Source of the DNA: Cymodocea nodosa
Lineage: Eukaryota > Streptophyta > Magnoliopsida > Alismatales > Cymodoceaceae
Assembly: GCA_036874045.1 (NCBI GenBank)
Contig: CM072343.1
Span: 9,382,001 to 9,446,000, forward strand
Direction: 5' to 3'
DNA: 64,000 nt
In this document: piece after piece, positions 37,041 through 48,579 of the stretch
How the letters are laid out: each line of letters starts with the position of its first letter
How positions within the stretch are numbered: position 1 is the first letter of the stretch
Program-made: the position numbers and the translations under genes
The notes under the pieces: generated by a model
What the model was told of the DNA's origin: nothing
The model's input: only the letters and a program-made list of their open reading frames with translations
Databases searched by the model: none

Positions 37041-37668
37041 TGTTGAGTATTTTGTTTTGATGATGGGTGTTGAATGAAAATAATCATATTTGCTCAATTA
37101 CTATTGCTTGTGAAAAGAAATGAAAATCATCAATTAATACAGAAAAAGCTTACTGACATAAATACTTGTCTGTATTGAATCTGAAATTATACAAAGTTAA
37201 TAACTAGTCATTTCATTGCATTAATTTCTCATTTAACTAAATGTTAAGTTAACGTGTGTTTTTATTGAAAAGCATGATATGTTTTAAAGTTATATCTTTT
37301 GTATCATGAATAGTGCATGTTAAGACAACTCGTTAAGTTAGAGTGTTATTTGTATAGAGGTCACGTGAGAACTCGTTAAGTTAGAGGCCTAAAGGTTAAA
37401 ATAGGTCACGTGAGAACTCGTTAAGTTAGTGAGTAAAAGAAGAGACGAACTCGTTAAGTTAGTGTTATACACGTGGTGAAATTATAAGTTACAAATGTTA
37501 TATTGTATCACGTGAGGTGCACATGTTTAACTCGTTAAGTTAGCATAACTAAACGCGTTGAGTTGCTATATTGAACACTAAGGCAATGTGTTAGGTTAGT
37601 GTTATAAACTTAAGTTGTTATTTTTGCACGTGGTAAAATTCTTAATATAAAAACATTTGTATATTACT
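37041..37668 (+). repeat. Element B2 3' LTR, left part
   Basis: Begins TGTTGAGTATTTTG and runs to the TTACT target site of B3 (37664-37668 in the first duplicate, 38467-38471 in the second). The remainder is at 50402-51352. Joined length without insert and duplication would be about 1574 bp, close to the B1 (1546) and B4 (1579) LTRs. Confidence 0.9.
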
Positions 37669-39114
37669 TGTAGGATCGTATGGCTACACAAGAAAGGGGT
37701 GAATTGTGTATCTTTAATATTTTCTGAAATATAATTGAAACTTTAAAACTAAAAAACAAGTCGAGACATTGTTTTCATAAAATCATTTTTATTCAAGGTT
37801 TCAATTACAATATACAATTCAATTCTCCTCAGAAATTGTAGATGCAATTATATCTCGATACTATGTTTCATCTATATAATTTCATAACTACAAACAGAGA
37901 AAACTAATTTACGGAATTTAAAACATTTCTCCCTGTTTGAGATCTTTCTTTTTCTTCTTCTTCTTCTTTCTTCTTCTGTAATTCTTCAATGATGAATATC
38001 TTGTCTTTTTATGCTTCACCGAATTTGCTTTATTCTGATACTTCAAATCTTCAGCGACGAAAATCTTACCTTTTTATGCTTCACTGAATTTTCTTCCACT
38101 TGAGAGATTTTGCCCAAAGAGGTGTTTTTGATCCTTAAAAAAGATTTTTCTTTTGGTGTGCAGAGATGGTTTGATCCATGAAAAGATTTTTCTTTTTGTG
38201 TGCAAGGATGGTTTGATCCTTGAAAAGATTTTTCTTTTTGTGTGCAAGGATGGTTTGATCAACGAGAATTCTATGCCTTTTATATTGTATCTACATTTCA
38301 TGCATATCCTTCACGTGAGGTGCACATGTTTAACTCGTTAAGTTAGCATAACTAAACGCGTTGAGTTGCTATATTGAACACTAAGGCAATGTGTTAGGTT
38401 AGTGTTATAAACTTAAGTTGTTATTTTTGCACGTGGTAAAATTCTTAATATAAAAACATTTGTATATTACTTGTAGGATCGTATGGCTACACAAGAAAGG
38501 GGTGAATTGTGTATCTTTAATATTTTCTGAAATATAATTGAAACTTTAAAACTAAAAAACAAGTCGAGACATTGTTTTCATAAAATCATTTTTATTCAAG
38601 GTTTCAATTACAATATACAATTCAATTCTCCTCAAAAATTGTAGATGCAATTATATCTCGATACTATGTTTCATCTATATAATTTCATAACTACAAACAG
38701 AGAAAACTAATTTACGGAATTTAAAACATTTCTCCCTGTTTGAGATCTTTCTTTTTCTTCTTCTTCTTCTTTCTTCTTCTGTAATTCTTCAATGATGAAT
38801 ATCTTGTCTTTTTATGCTTCACCGAATTTGCTTTATTCTGATACTTCAAATCTTCAGCGACGAAAATCTTACCTTTTTATGCTTCACTGAATTTTCTTCC
38901 ACTTGAGAGATTTTACCCAAAGAGGTGTTTTTGATCCTTAAAAAAGATTTTTCTTTTGGTGTGCAGAGATGGTTTGATCCATGAAAAGATTTTTCTTTTT
39001 GTGTGCAAGGATGGTTTGATCCTTGAAAAGATTTTTCTTTTTGTGTGCAAGGATGGTTTGATCAACGAGAATTCTATGCCTTTTATATTGTATCTACATT
39101 TCATGCATATCCTT
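37509..39114. repeat. 803-bp tandem duplication across the B2/B3 junction
   Basis: Unit 1 is 37509-38311 and unit 2 is 38312-39114. Each holds the last 160 bp of the B2 LTR part including TTACT and the first 643 bp of the B3 LTR. Only two differences were seen between units (CTCAGAAATT/CTCAAAAATT and TTTGCCC/TTTACCC). The edges share CACGT (37509-37513, 38312-38316, 39115-39119), pointing to a microhomology-based duplication after B3 inserted. Confidence 0.92.
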
Positions 39115-40271
39115 CACGTTTAACCACTACCAGTTTTCCACTTCTCCACATCTTTTCTTTTTCCTTCATCGAAACACTCACATTCTAACCCACATTTATA
39201 TTTCAAATTTTCTTTAATCATCAGTCTTGGATCTCTGAAAAATTTCCTGCAAAATAAACTTTCTCGTCCAAAAATTTTTCATCAGTGTAATAAGAAATCG
39301 TTACTTTAATGTTAACTAAACGAGTAACACAAGTATATATAAATAACTTAACATTTCTAACTTAACGAGTTCCTCATGTGCCATTTCACGTGACAAGTAC
39401 TATAGCTAACTCAACGAACTAAGTCCGTGGTGTTATGCTAACTCAACGAACCTGCTTAACCTTTCTTTCGGAAGGTTAAACGATAACTCACCGAAAACAG
39501 TTTAAGTTTCGGATAGTTACGTATGTAAGTCATCGAAAAACTCTTTATATTATAAAACTAGTGAGACACGTGTCAAGACTTGAAAACAAGACTTAAGTTA
39601 CCTTTCGGATAGTTACGACTGTAAGTCTCCAAAAAACTTTAACTCACCGATTCAGTAATAAACAAATATTTTTATAATAAAAATTTTACCACGTGAAAAA
39701 ATAACAACTTAAGTTTATAACGCTAACCTAACGCATTGCCTTAGTGTTCAATATAGCAACTCAATGCGTTTAGTTATGTTAACTTAACGAGTTAAACATG
39801 TGCACCTCATGTGATACAATACAACATTCGTAACTTATAATTTCACCACGTGTATAACACTAACTTAATGAGTTCGTCTCTTCTTTTACTCACTAACTAA
39901 CGAGTTATCACGTGACCTATTTTATCCTTTAAGCCTCTAACTTAACGAGTTCTCACGTGATCTCTATACAAACAAAACTCTAACTTAACGTGTTGTCTAA
40001 ACGTGCACTGTTCATGATACAGAAAATATAACTTTAAAACATATCATGCTTTTCAATAAAAACACATGTTAACTTAACGTTTAGTTAAATGAGAAATTAA
40101 TGCAACGAAACAACTAGTTATTAAATTCAGATCCAATACAGACAAGTATTTATATCAGTAAGCTTTTTTTGTATTAATTGATGATTTTAATTTCTCTTCT
40201 CAAGCAATAGTAATTGAGCAAATATGATTATTTTCATTCAGCACACATCATCAAAACAAAAATACTCAACA
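38472..40271 (-). repeat. Element B3 3' LTR (1800 bp)
   Basis: On the minus strand it runs TGTTGAGTATTTTTG ... CATACGATCCTACA. It has three units of the 42-bp repeat (about 38940-39065), and its first 643 bp are copied in the 803-bp duplication. Confidence 0.93.
38940..39065 (-). repeat. 42-bp tandem repeat in the B3 3' LTR (3 units)
   Basis: Unit GATGGTTTGATCCTTGAAAA plus GATTTTTCTTTTTGTGTGCAAG, just downstream of the LTR TATA box. The 5' LTR has four units. Because 42 is divisible by 3, it produces a misleading repeated open frame of 14 residues. Confidence 0.85.
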
Positions 40272-40725
40272 ATCTCCCCCTTTTTGATGATGACAAAACC
40301 ATATTAAATCAATTATGAAATATGTTTAACTCAACAAAGCACCTTCGTTGGGTTTACTTTTAATTCAACAAACTTGTTTGTTGACTAAAGTTCACTTAAG
40401 TTTATTTCTATTGTTTGTGTAAATTTTACCTCTCAGAACTAAAACTTATCATCTGTCAAATTACAATAACCATTAAATAACATCTCCTTTTATAATATAT
40501 ATATGCAATTAAGATCATAATCATCTTTTTATAATATTTCTCCCCCTTTTTGTCATTAATCAAAAAGATAATTATAGAGAATATATATATATATAAGAGA
40601 ATTACAACAACGATTTCTGTAAATAAGAGTAATAATTGAACACATTTACAGAAAAATGTATTGTTCAATGAATCAAACAAGTAATACGAACATTACATTT
40701 TGTATTCAGAAACAAACAAGAACAG
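40272..40725 (-). other. Polypurine tracts and 3' untranslated part of B3
   Basis: The LTR-adjacent tract (40272-40287, minus strand CAAAAAGGGGGAGAT) and a second tract (about 40541-40557) with an AT-rich stretch between. No gene was seen. Confidence 0.7.
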
Positions 40726-42989
40726 TTATCGACCCCTCCTAAGTATATCACTTATAGCATTACATATTTTATCTCCTAGATGCCTAATATCATTTTTGAT
40801 GTCGTTAAACACTGCATCTAAGTTAGGAGGTAGCTGGGTTTGCTGTTCTTCTTGAACTGAATAACTTTTTGTTGTTGTATATGGTCTGTATCAGGTTTTT
40901 GTTGTTGTTGTCGTTGAGGTTTATGCATGGTCTGGAATTTATGCAAATCTTTGACACTAAATGCTCTCATGCTGTTAGTTTCAAAGGGCCAGTCGGATAA
41001 AGTCAATTGGCTTGCAAGGATTCTACATACAGCATCACCATAAAATAACTTTGAACTCATATGCTGTAGTTGGGACATAAATACATCAAACCAATTGATT
41101 TGAATTCTATTCAACAGGCCATAAGTTGCATATAAACAGCTTCTGCTGACTTCCAAATTGTGTCCAACTCTCTGAAATAAATTTGCATGCAATATATTTG
41201 CAATAAACCTTGCCTCTTCATTCAGATTTTCCATTAATCTCATTTCAGAATATACATCTGGAATTTTTGATAAAGACTGAATGTTCCATTCCAGTTGTCT
41301 AATCATGTCAAATCTGTTTGTAACAACAACACCTTCATTCTTTAATCCTAAAACGTCAAAAATTAACTCAGGAGACAATATAAACTCCTGTTCATTTTTT
41401 TGAGTTTTCAAAAAATTTTCATTCTTGACCAGATTGCTATAAAAAGCTACAATAAGCTCTGTGTATTGCTTCCATTTCATTCCTACTGGCAAGAATTTAA
41501 TGAGGCCTTGAAACTCAAACAGATCTCTTATTTCCATCAAATTTCTGAATTTTATTGGATGAGCATACAGAATCTGACATGTAATCAGATTATTGTATTT
41601 CTGTAATGCTTCTTTAGATCTAAAATGAATTGCATTACCTTGAATTTTTAATATTGTATACAAAGAAGGTGATACCTGAAGCCGTGATTCAAAGTTTAAT
41701 TTATCTTCAGGAACCTCTTCTTCAAAATGAATGTCATGTTGTTCCTCTTCCAAAATATGATCTTGAAGCTGCTCAGGTAAGCTTGATTCTTCAGCTTCAA
41801 TAGTGTTAGGAACATTGTCAATATGCTCAACATTCATCTATTCAGTCTCTATAGAATGTTCAGAGTTCAATTTTTCCACAAATTCTACAACCGGTGTATC
41901 TGTCTGTAATTGTTCATTTTGTTCAATAGAGAATTCCATTGATTCATGCTGTGAATTCTCAAACTCTGCTTCTATAAATTTTGTAGAAGGCTGGTTAACT
42001 TTTAGCTCTTCTAGAGTCTTAACATTTTCAATATCTGCTACTCCAGACAATTCAGCCTGTGAACTAATTACTGCTTCAACATTGTCAATTATATCTGCAA
42101 TAACTTGTTCAATGTCAGGTGCCTGATGCTTAGATTTGTTAATTTCTGCATCATCAGGACTTGTACTAATAGAAAAACTTGAGCTCATATTTGACTTGTA
42201 TTTCTTCTCAAGCTTTCTAGCAAGGGAAAATAAAGTCTCATTATCTTCATCAGTTTCAGTGTGTTTGGAACTGATGAGTTTATCAGATGTACAATAAGGT
42301 ACAATGTCTAGACATACATTGTCCTTTGGAAATAAATTTTTGTCTAATTTCCCTTTTTCAATAGACTTTGTTTCCTTAGACATAATTTTTGTGACTTTCC
42401 TTCTTCTATAACATTTCTCTTTCTCCTTTTCAAGTATTGTTGTTTTGTTTTCAAATTGCTCCATAAAAGTTTTCTGCTTTAATTCTTCTAAGGCACTTTC
42501 TATTGCAACGGCCTTTCGAAGACTGTCAACTTTTGTTTTGTCTACAGTAATATCTGATTCTACTTGTTGTGAATATAAAGGAGTAGGGATAGCTGATTCA
42601 TGCCCTTCCTCAAATGCATGTAGTCTTGTACCATTTATAGGAGTTTGAGGAGTTCTATTTGATGAACCTACACCTTTTTCCAAATATTTTGCCTACTGTT
42701 CCAAAAATGCAATCTCAGCACATTTCATTCTGTATTCTCTATCAAATTTACTTCGAATCCCCATGTATGTAATACTAGCATTAGTATTTTGGAGTTCTTG
42801 TCTAACTTCATTTAGTATACCTTCAGGAAAGAAATATTCACTATAAATTTCTGCTAACCTTTTGTCCACTCGAAATATTTTCTTGAACCAAGTTCGTGGA
42901 ACTTCATTATTCTCTATTTCTTTTCCTTTTGCATCTCCTCTGCTTTTGCCTTTTTCTCTACCACGACCTTTGTAGAACTTGGAGACCAT
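40726..42989 (-). pseudogene. Element B3 ORF3, plant-transposon-protein-like, nearly complete
   Basis: The best-preserved ORF3, about 754 codons, starting at ATG 42989 (MVSKFYKGRGREKGKSRG). Order: a basic Gly/Arg/Lys head (residues 1-30, perhaps nucleic-acid binding), helices with WFKKIFRVDKRLAEIY and YRMKCAEIAFLEQ, a Glu/Ser-rich middle, and a conserved domain (about residues 395-640) with FRSKEALQKYNNL, AHPIKFRNLMEIRDLFEFQ, FILSPELIFDVLGLKNEGV, ARFIANILHANLFQRVGH and SRSCLYATYGLLNRI. A Gln-rich run follows. This order fits the Pfam 'putative plant transposon protein' family from memory. Two TAG stops (near 42690 and 41838) and a frame slip in the CAA run (about 40870) interrupt it. No signal peptide or membrane segment, so not a typical Env. 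Function unknown. Confidence 0.78.
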
Positions 42990-44593
42990 CGTCGCAGGTT
43001 GTAACAGCAACAAGTAGGAGAGATTTTTTTGACAAAGTTTACAAATAACCTAAGTGCCCGTGTAATAAGTGTTTAAATAGGGTTTTTTTTTTTTTTTTAG
43101 GCATATAACTCAACGTGAAGAGAAGTCGGGTTTAGAAATTAAATAAATATTGAATAAAGCTTATTCAATCAAGGTACCCGAAATATTCAAGTATAACTTA
43201 TTGAGTTAACTAACCTAATGAGTAAGCCGCTGTTTAGAGGCAATTTTACACATTTCCTCATCTAATATAATGTCTAGTTAGTACACTTAAATAAGTTTTG
43301 GATGCTTCCAACTGAAACGTTACGAAAACAACACACATGCTAAACTTAACATTATCTTGAGAACATTGTAAACTATTTGAACATTTTGACTTTTGAATCT
43401 AAAATAGTTTATTTGTCTTTTTAAATTATTTCATCAAGATTTTAAGAGGACATTAATTCAGATTAACTAACATTTGTATTCTAAATTATATTAATCTATT
43501 TTCGACATTATTAATCCTCCCCCTACAAATATACTTCAAATATATTCAACCAAAATACAAAATATACTTGTAGTGACAATAGATGTTAAGTATAACTATA
43601 CTTTTAAATTTTCTTTTCAGAGACTTCCATTATCCTGACATCATCAAAAATGATTTCTAGAATCAATTCCTATTGTATATGAATTAAAACATAACTTTGA
43701 ACTCAATGTGATTAATTCAAGGAGAATAAAAGAATGTATCTCAAATAAACGTTTTCAAAAGTACTAATGTTGATTCAATAAATCAGTAGTCATATTGGTA
43801 GAAACTATATGCGATTCAAAGATATCTGTAATTAATGAAAAAACATTTTTTTTTTTTTTTCAAAATAGTGAATATTGATAATTTTCTTTAAAAGTTAGTT
43901 TGAAAAGCTTGAATCATACAAGAGCTTTCTAATGTACCCGTGTAATGAGCTTTCAGTCAACAATCCTACATCTGATCAAGACCTTAGGTTGCCAGATTTA
44001 AAGAATCCTTTTTCAAGACAACAATCCTTACATACCTATCTGCTCAAGTACAAAAGGTTCGTGATTAAACTGATCAATAAACTCTCAAAGATTTTCACTT
44101 TGTAAGCACTTTTCATTTTAAGCATAGTATATATGTATTCCATTAATATAGATGCAATAAAACACAAATCTCATACAATTTTTACTTCTATGATTTTACA
44201 GAGAATATGAATCAGTTTCAATAAGCTTATACTTTTGATTAACAGTTTAAGATGAGTTACATATAACTTATTGTATAAGTTTAATCAATTAAGTCAAATT
44301 TATGCATGATCATATGCACTTTCCTTGATTCAAAGAAAACACTTAATGAAAATTTCAGAATGTCAGAAGTATTTAATGTTTTTCATTTACACTTCCACTT
44401 AAAATCGTAAAAACCATTAAAATTGATAAACTACTTAAAATCAATAAGATACTACTATGATTTTACAATAAATACATAGTATCTTAAGCAGTAGTTTAGA
44501 TATTACTTTAGATATTTATGATAAGTATATAATATCTATGAGGTGAACAACATCATCAATACTATTTATCTTTTTATGTGGACTTTAAGCATT
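42990..44593 (-). repeat. Element B3 pol-ORF3 spacer
   Basis: Same non-coding block as in B1, B2 and B4, with TATTTAAA (43072-43079), LTR-type motifs (AACTTATTGAGTTAAC, 43195-43210) and the purine tract (43515-43527). A T run (43847-43860) and a second T run near 43083 are homopolymer expansions. Confidence 0.8.
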
Positions 44594-46140
44594 TTACACA
44601 TCACATAGCCTACAAATACCCAAATTTAATCTAATGTTGTAAAATGTATTTTCATCTAGAGGTTTTGTAAATATATCAGCTAATTGATTTTTACTAGACA
44701 CAAATTTTAATTTAATTTTTCCTTTAATTACGTTATCTCTTAGAAAATGATTTCTAACCTCTATATGCTTTGCTCTTGAATGTAATACAGGATTTTTGGA
44801 AAGATTTATTGCAGAACTACTGTCACAATAAATCTCAGTTGTATCATAAGATAATCCAAAATCTTCTAATGTTTGCCTTATCCACAGAATCTGAGTGCAA
44901 CACAATGCAGCAGCAACATATTCAGCTTCTGTAGTAGAAAGTGCTACATAGTTTTGCTTTTTACTAAATCATGACACCAAATTATTTCCCAATAATTGAC
45001 ATGTGCCACTGGTACTCTTTCTATCAGATTTAGATCCTACATAATCAACATCAGTATATCTTATAAGATCTATGAACTATCCTTAGAATAATACAGTCTG
45101 AAATTTTTAATTCCTTGTATATATCTAAATATTCTTTTAACTGCAATTAAGTGTGATTCATTAGGATTAGATTTAAATCTAGCACAAACACACACACCAA
45201 ACATAATATCAGGTCTACTAGCAGTCAAATAAAGTAAAGAACCAATCATACTTCTGCATTTTCTTTGATCTATAAATTTTCCTATGTCATCAATATCTAA
45301 CTTTAAAGTAGTACTCATAGGAGTTCCTCGAATCCTTGTATCATTAAAATTAAATTTTTTAAGCATTTCATCTGCATATTTTTCCTGATTTAAAAATATA
45401 CCTTTATCCATTTGCTTAATTTGAAGTCCTAGAAAATATGAAAGTTCTCCTATCATACTCATTTCAAATTGATTAGTCATCTCTTCAGAGAATATTTCTA
45501 TCAACTTATCAGATGTTACTCCAAAGATTATATCATCCACGTATATTTGAACAACAATCTGATCTTTACCATCTCTCTTAATAAATAGAGTATGATCCAC
45601 TTTTCCCATGATATAGCCTTTTTCTATTAAAAAAGTAAACAATCTTTCATACCATGATCTAGGTGCTTGCTTCAAATCATATAAGGCTTTCTTCAATTTA
45701 TACACAAAGTCAGGATTTTTACTATCTTCAAATCCAGGTCGTTGTTTTACATAGACTTCTTCATTAATTAAACCATTTAGAAATGCACTCTTTACATCCA
45801 TTTGATATAATTTAAAATCCATATAACAAGCATAGGCCAATAATATTTTAATACTTTCTAACCTAGCCACAGGAGCAAATGTTTCATCATAATCTAATCC
45901 TTCTTCCTGTGTATACCCTTGTGCAACTAATCTAGCTTTATTCCTTATAATTTGAACATTGCCCATACCTATGATTTTATCTTTGCTTTTGTTTCCAAAT
46001 GTTACACTTCCTTTCATGGTATTTGTAAAATTTTGTAATAGACTTTTCTGTCCGGTCATGTGACTTGACGCTCCACTGTCCAAGATCCATTTTGATGTTG
46101 TTTCCTCCTGCAACACAAATTAAGAAAAACTTTTTTCTTG
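44594..46140 (-). pseudogene. pol: Element B3 pol: protease start fused in frame to RT-RNase H; integrase deleted
   Basis: One open frame of 348 codons (46116-45070) begins with the protease N-terminus (WILDSGASSHMTG, D-S-G intact) and passes at [19 protein letters not shown] straight into RT. B1 has about 1.58 kb between the matching points (about 20656 to 22236), holding the rest of protease, the zinc region, all of integrase and the RT N-terminus. RT is otherwise intact with YVDD (QIYVDDIIFGVTSD). RNase H breaks at a one-base loss near 45074 and has a TGG-to-TGA stop near 44968; the end (44905-44594) is open with EIYCDSSSAINLSK and GICRLCDV. It has the catalytic RT motif but cannot integrate by itself. 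Confidence 0.9.
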
Positions 46141-48379
46141 GTACCCAATGTTGTTGAGGACCAAGTTCATTAAACGTATATTTCTTCTTTTTGTTTAAAA
46201 ATAGTTTAACATTATCATTTATATTCTTATTAGTTGTAAGTACTATTCATTTATTATTAGCTTCATACTCACATATATCATTATTACTTTTACAATCATT
46301 CTTTTTATTTTCAGATGTAGTATAATCAAGACCAAACAGATTTTTATCAGAGGTTAATTTATTTTGGTCATGCTTATACATTTCAGTAAGTTCATACTAA
46401 GATTTTGTACTTGTATTAACATTTTCCGTATATACAAAATCTTTTTCTACCTAAGAATTTTTAGTTTTATCACATGCAGAATGAGTAATTGGTCTAATAC
46501 TAGTGTATTGAATTACATGCTCAGGTTTCTGAATTTTCAGTTTACTACAATTGTCTGAAATTTTAGAAACATTAGAAACTGAATTTCAAGAACAAGAAAC
46601 AAGATTTTTAGAAACATTTATAGTCATGTTAGAAGTACAATTTGACAAATCACATTGATTTATATTATTACTGCATGATTCATCCCTTGAAGTACCTATT
46701 TCTACATATTTATTACCTTGTTTCACAATAAAAGGAATTTTAGTCTTAGATTTACTTGAACTGCAACTAATATATCCTTTATTGGCTTGAGATTCAGGAT
46801 ATTCAGGATAATCAAATCTTAAGCCAAATTTATAAGACACCGCAGGGGTACTAGTTAGTTTGTCTAACTTAGTTTGACTTAAATTCTATTTCTCAATGGT
46901 AGAATTTAAATCTTGCTCTCTCAGTTTTAATTTATTTATCTCTAATTCAAGTTCATTTATATAGTTTCTCAACATTTCATTTTCAGATTCTATCTTTAAT
47001 TTTTCAGCATTTATATTCTGTATTTGTTCATGCAAGATATACTCATTAAATCTAAATTTTTGCAAATCTCTAACATGATTTTCATTATCACATTTAAACT
47101 TTTCTAATGTAGTAGATAGGAAACAATTTTCTTCTTCCATAATGAATGAAGATTTTCTAATATTCTTATTTTCTAGTTTACATACTTTAAGTTTTTGTAA
47201 TAATGCATGATAAGCACATAATAATTCATCAAAGTTGAAATCTGAATGACTTTCAGGATCAGATATTACCTCAGACCCATCTGCCATGAAGCACACATAA
47301 GCAACGTCTTCTAACTCTTGTTCTACTTTTGAATGTGAAGATTTTGATGCTGATTCCTCAGATTCAAACTCTTCAGACGTGTCATCCCAAGTGACCTTCA
47401 AAGCCTTTTTCTTGTAAAACTTTTTCTGAGTTTTCTGAGCCGTCTTCTTCTGATTTGTCCTACTTTGCTTTTCATTTTTCCTCATAGGACAATCTGGAGA
47501 AAGATGTCCAGGTTTCTTACAGTTGTAACATATATACTTTCTGGATGAAGAATTCTTATCATTCAGTGATTTTGATGTTGAGGGTTTATCATTTTTGTTC
47601 CTTTGCTGTTTTCTAGCTTTCCATGCTTTCTTGAATTTCGTAGTCAGCAAAATCAAATCCTCGTCAGAATCTGTAGATATATCAGAATCTGAATTAATTT
47701 CGAAGGCTATTTCTTTCTTCATTTTTAGTTTGTTGTGACTCAGTGATTCATTTAATTGAACTTCATAAGCTGTTAAATTTCCTATAAGTTCATTCATAGT
47801 ATAAACATTTAAATCTCGCGATTCCTTAATTGATGTTACTTTGTGAGACCATTTAGAACTTAGGGATCTGAGAATTTTCCTCACCAAATCCTTCTGTTCA
47901 AAATTCTTTCCTAAACATTTTAAAGAGTTTATGATATCAAGAAATCTGGAAAACATCTCAAAAACATTTTCGTCTTCATGCATCTTAAAGAGTTCATACT
48001 TATGAATCAACATGTTTATTTTGGTCTCTTTAACTTGAGAAGTACCTTTATGTGAAACTTCTAATGCATGTCATACCTCATAAGCAGATTTATATGCCGA
48101 CACTTTACTAAACTATTCATAACTCAATGCACAAAATAAAATATTTAAGCCCTTAGCATTCAAAGTTTTATTTTCTTTTTCAGTAATTGTCCAAGTATTA
48201 TAAGGAGTAGTTAACAGAGTATATGATTTAGAAATCATGAACCACAACTTATGATCTATACTTTGAAGAAAAATAGTCATCCTATATTTCAAATATTCAA
48301 AATGTATTCCATCAAATAAAGGAGGACGATTAAGATTTTGGCCTTCATATAAAGAAAAATTATCATTTCCAGTAGCCAT
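46141..48379 (-). pseudogene. gag: Element B3 gag (two early stops, long intact remainder)
   Basis: The ATG at 48379 gives MATGNDNFSLYEGQNLNRPP. Two stops lie early: TAG near 48113 (Gln position in B1) and TGA near 48070 (Trp position in B1). From 48013 to 46886 a 375-codon frame is open. It contains the end of the UBN2-like core (MFSRFLDIINSL), a linker rich in Ser/Asp/Lys, an intact zinc knuckle CYNCKKPGHLSPDC (47530-47489, CX2CX4HX4C) and a long helical Glu/Asn/Leu/Lys region to 46886, consistent with the Sirevirus Gag coiled coil. The gag-pol linker (46840-46141) is partly open (46840-46586). Confidence 0.87.
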
Positions 48380-48565
48380 CTTACCTTAGATTTTTCAACC
48401 TATTTGATTATAAACAGTCTAAAAGCTTTAAAACAACTTGAGCCTTAAATCAAGAAAGTTAAATGTATGCTCAGATATTAATTTCTGTTTAAAAACAAGG
48501 AATGTAGAATAAGCATTGATATTAAATAAGTTGGTATAGATTTTATATCAAAGATTATTAACAAA

Positions 48566-48577
48566 GCTCTGATACCA
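48566..48577 (-). other. Primer-binding site of B3, initiator-Met type
   Basis: On the minus strand TGGTATCAGAGC, a perfect match to the usual plant copia site, two bases inside the 5' LTR. Confidence 0.9.
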
Positions 48578-48579
48578 CA

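Noticed and set aside
37669-38311. A third, solo B-family LTR
   Set aside because: It has only one true LTR end, and its other edge is the CACGT join of the 803-bp duplication.
38074-38341. Repeated 14-residue open frames (IKPSLHTKRKIFSR and the opposite-strand version), also at 38913-39104, 48991-49279 and 50770-50967
   Set aside because: They are produced by the 42-bp tandem repeat in the B LTRs; both strands and several frames are open because the unit length is a multiple of three. No protein family fits.
37509-39114. CRISPR-like or satellite array
   Set aside because: Only two 803-bp units; no short regular repeat with unique spacers, and the context is plant retrotransposons.
40726-42989. 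ORF3 as an envelope gene
   Set aside because: Position fits the Sirevirus env-like ORF, but there is no signal peptide, membrane helix or cleavage motif, and the conserved blocks resemble a plant transposon protein domain.
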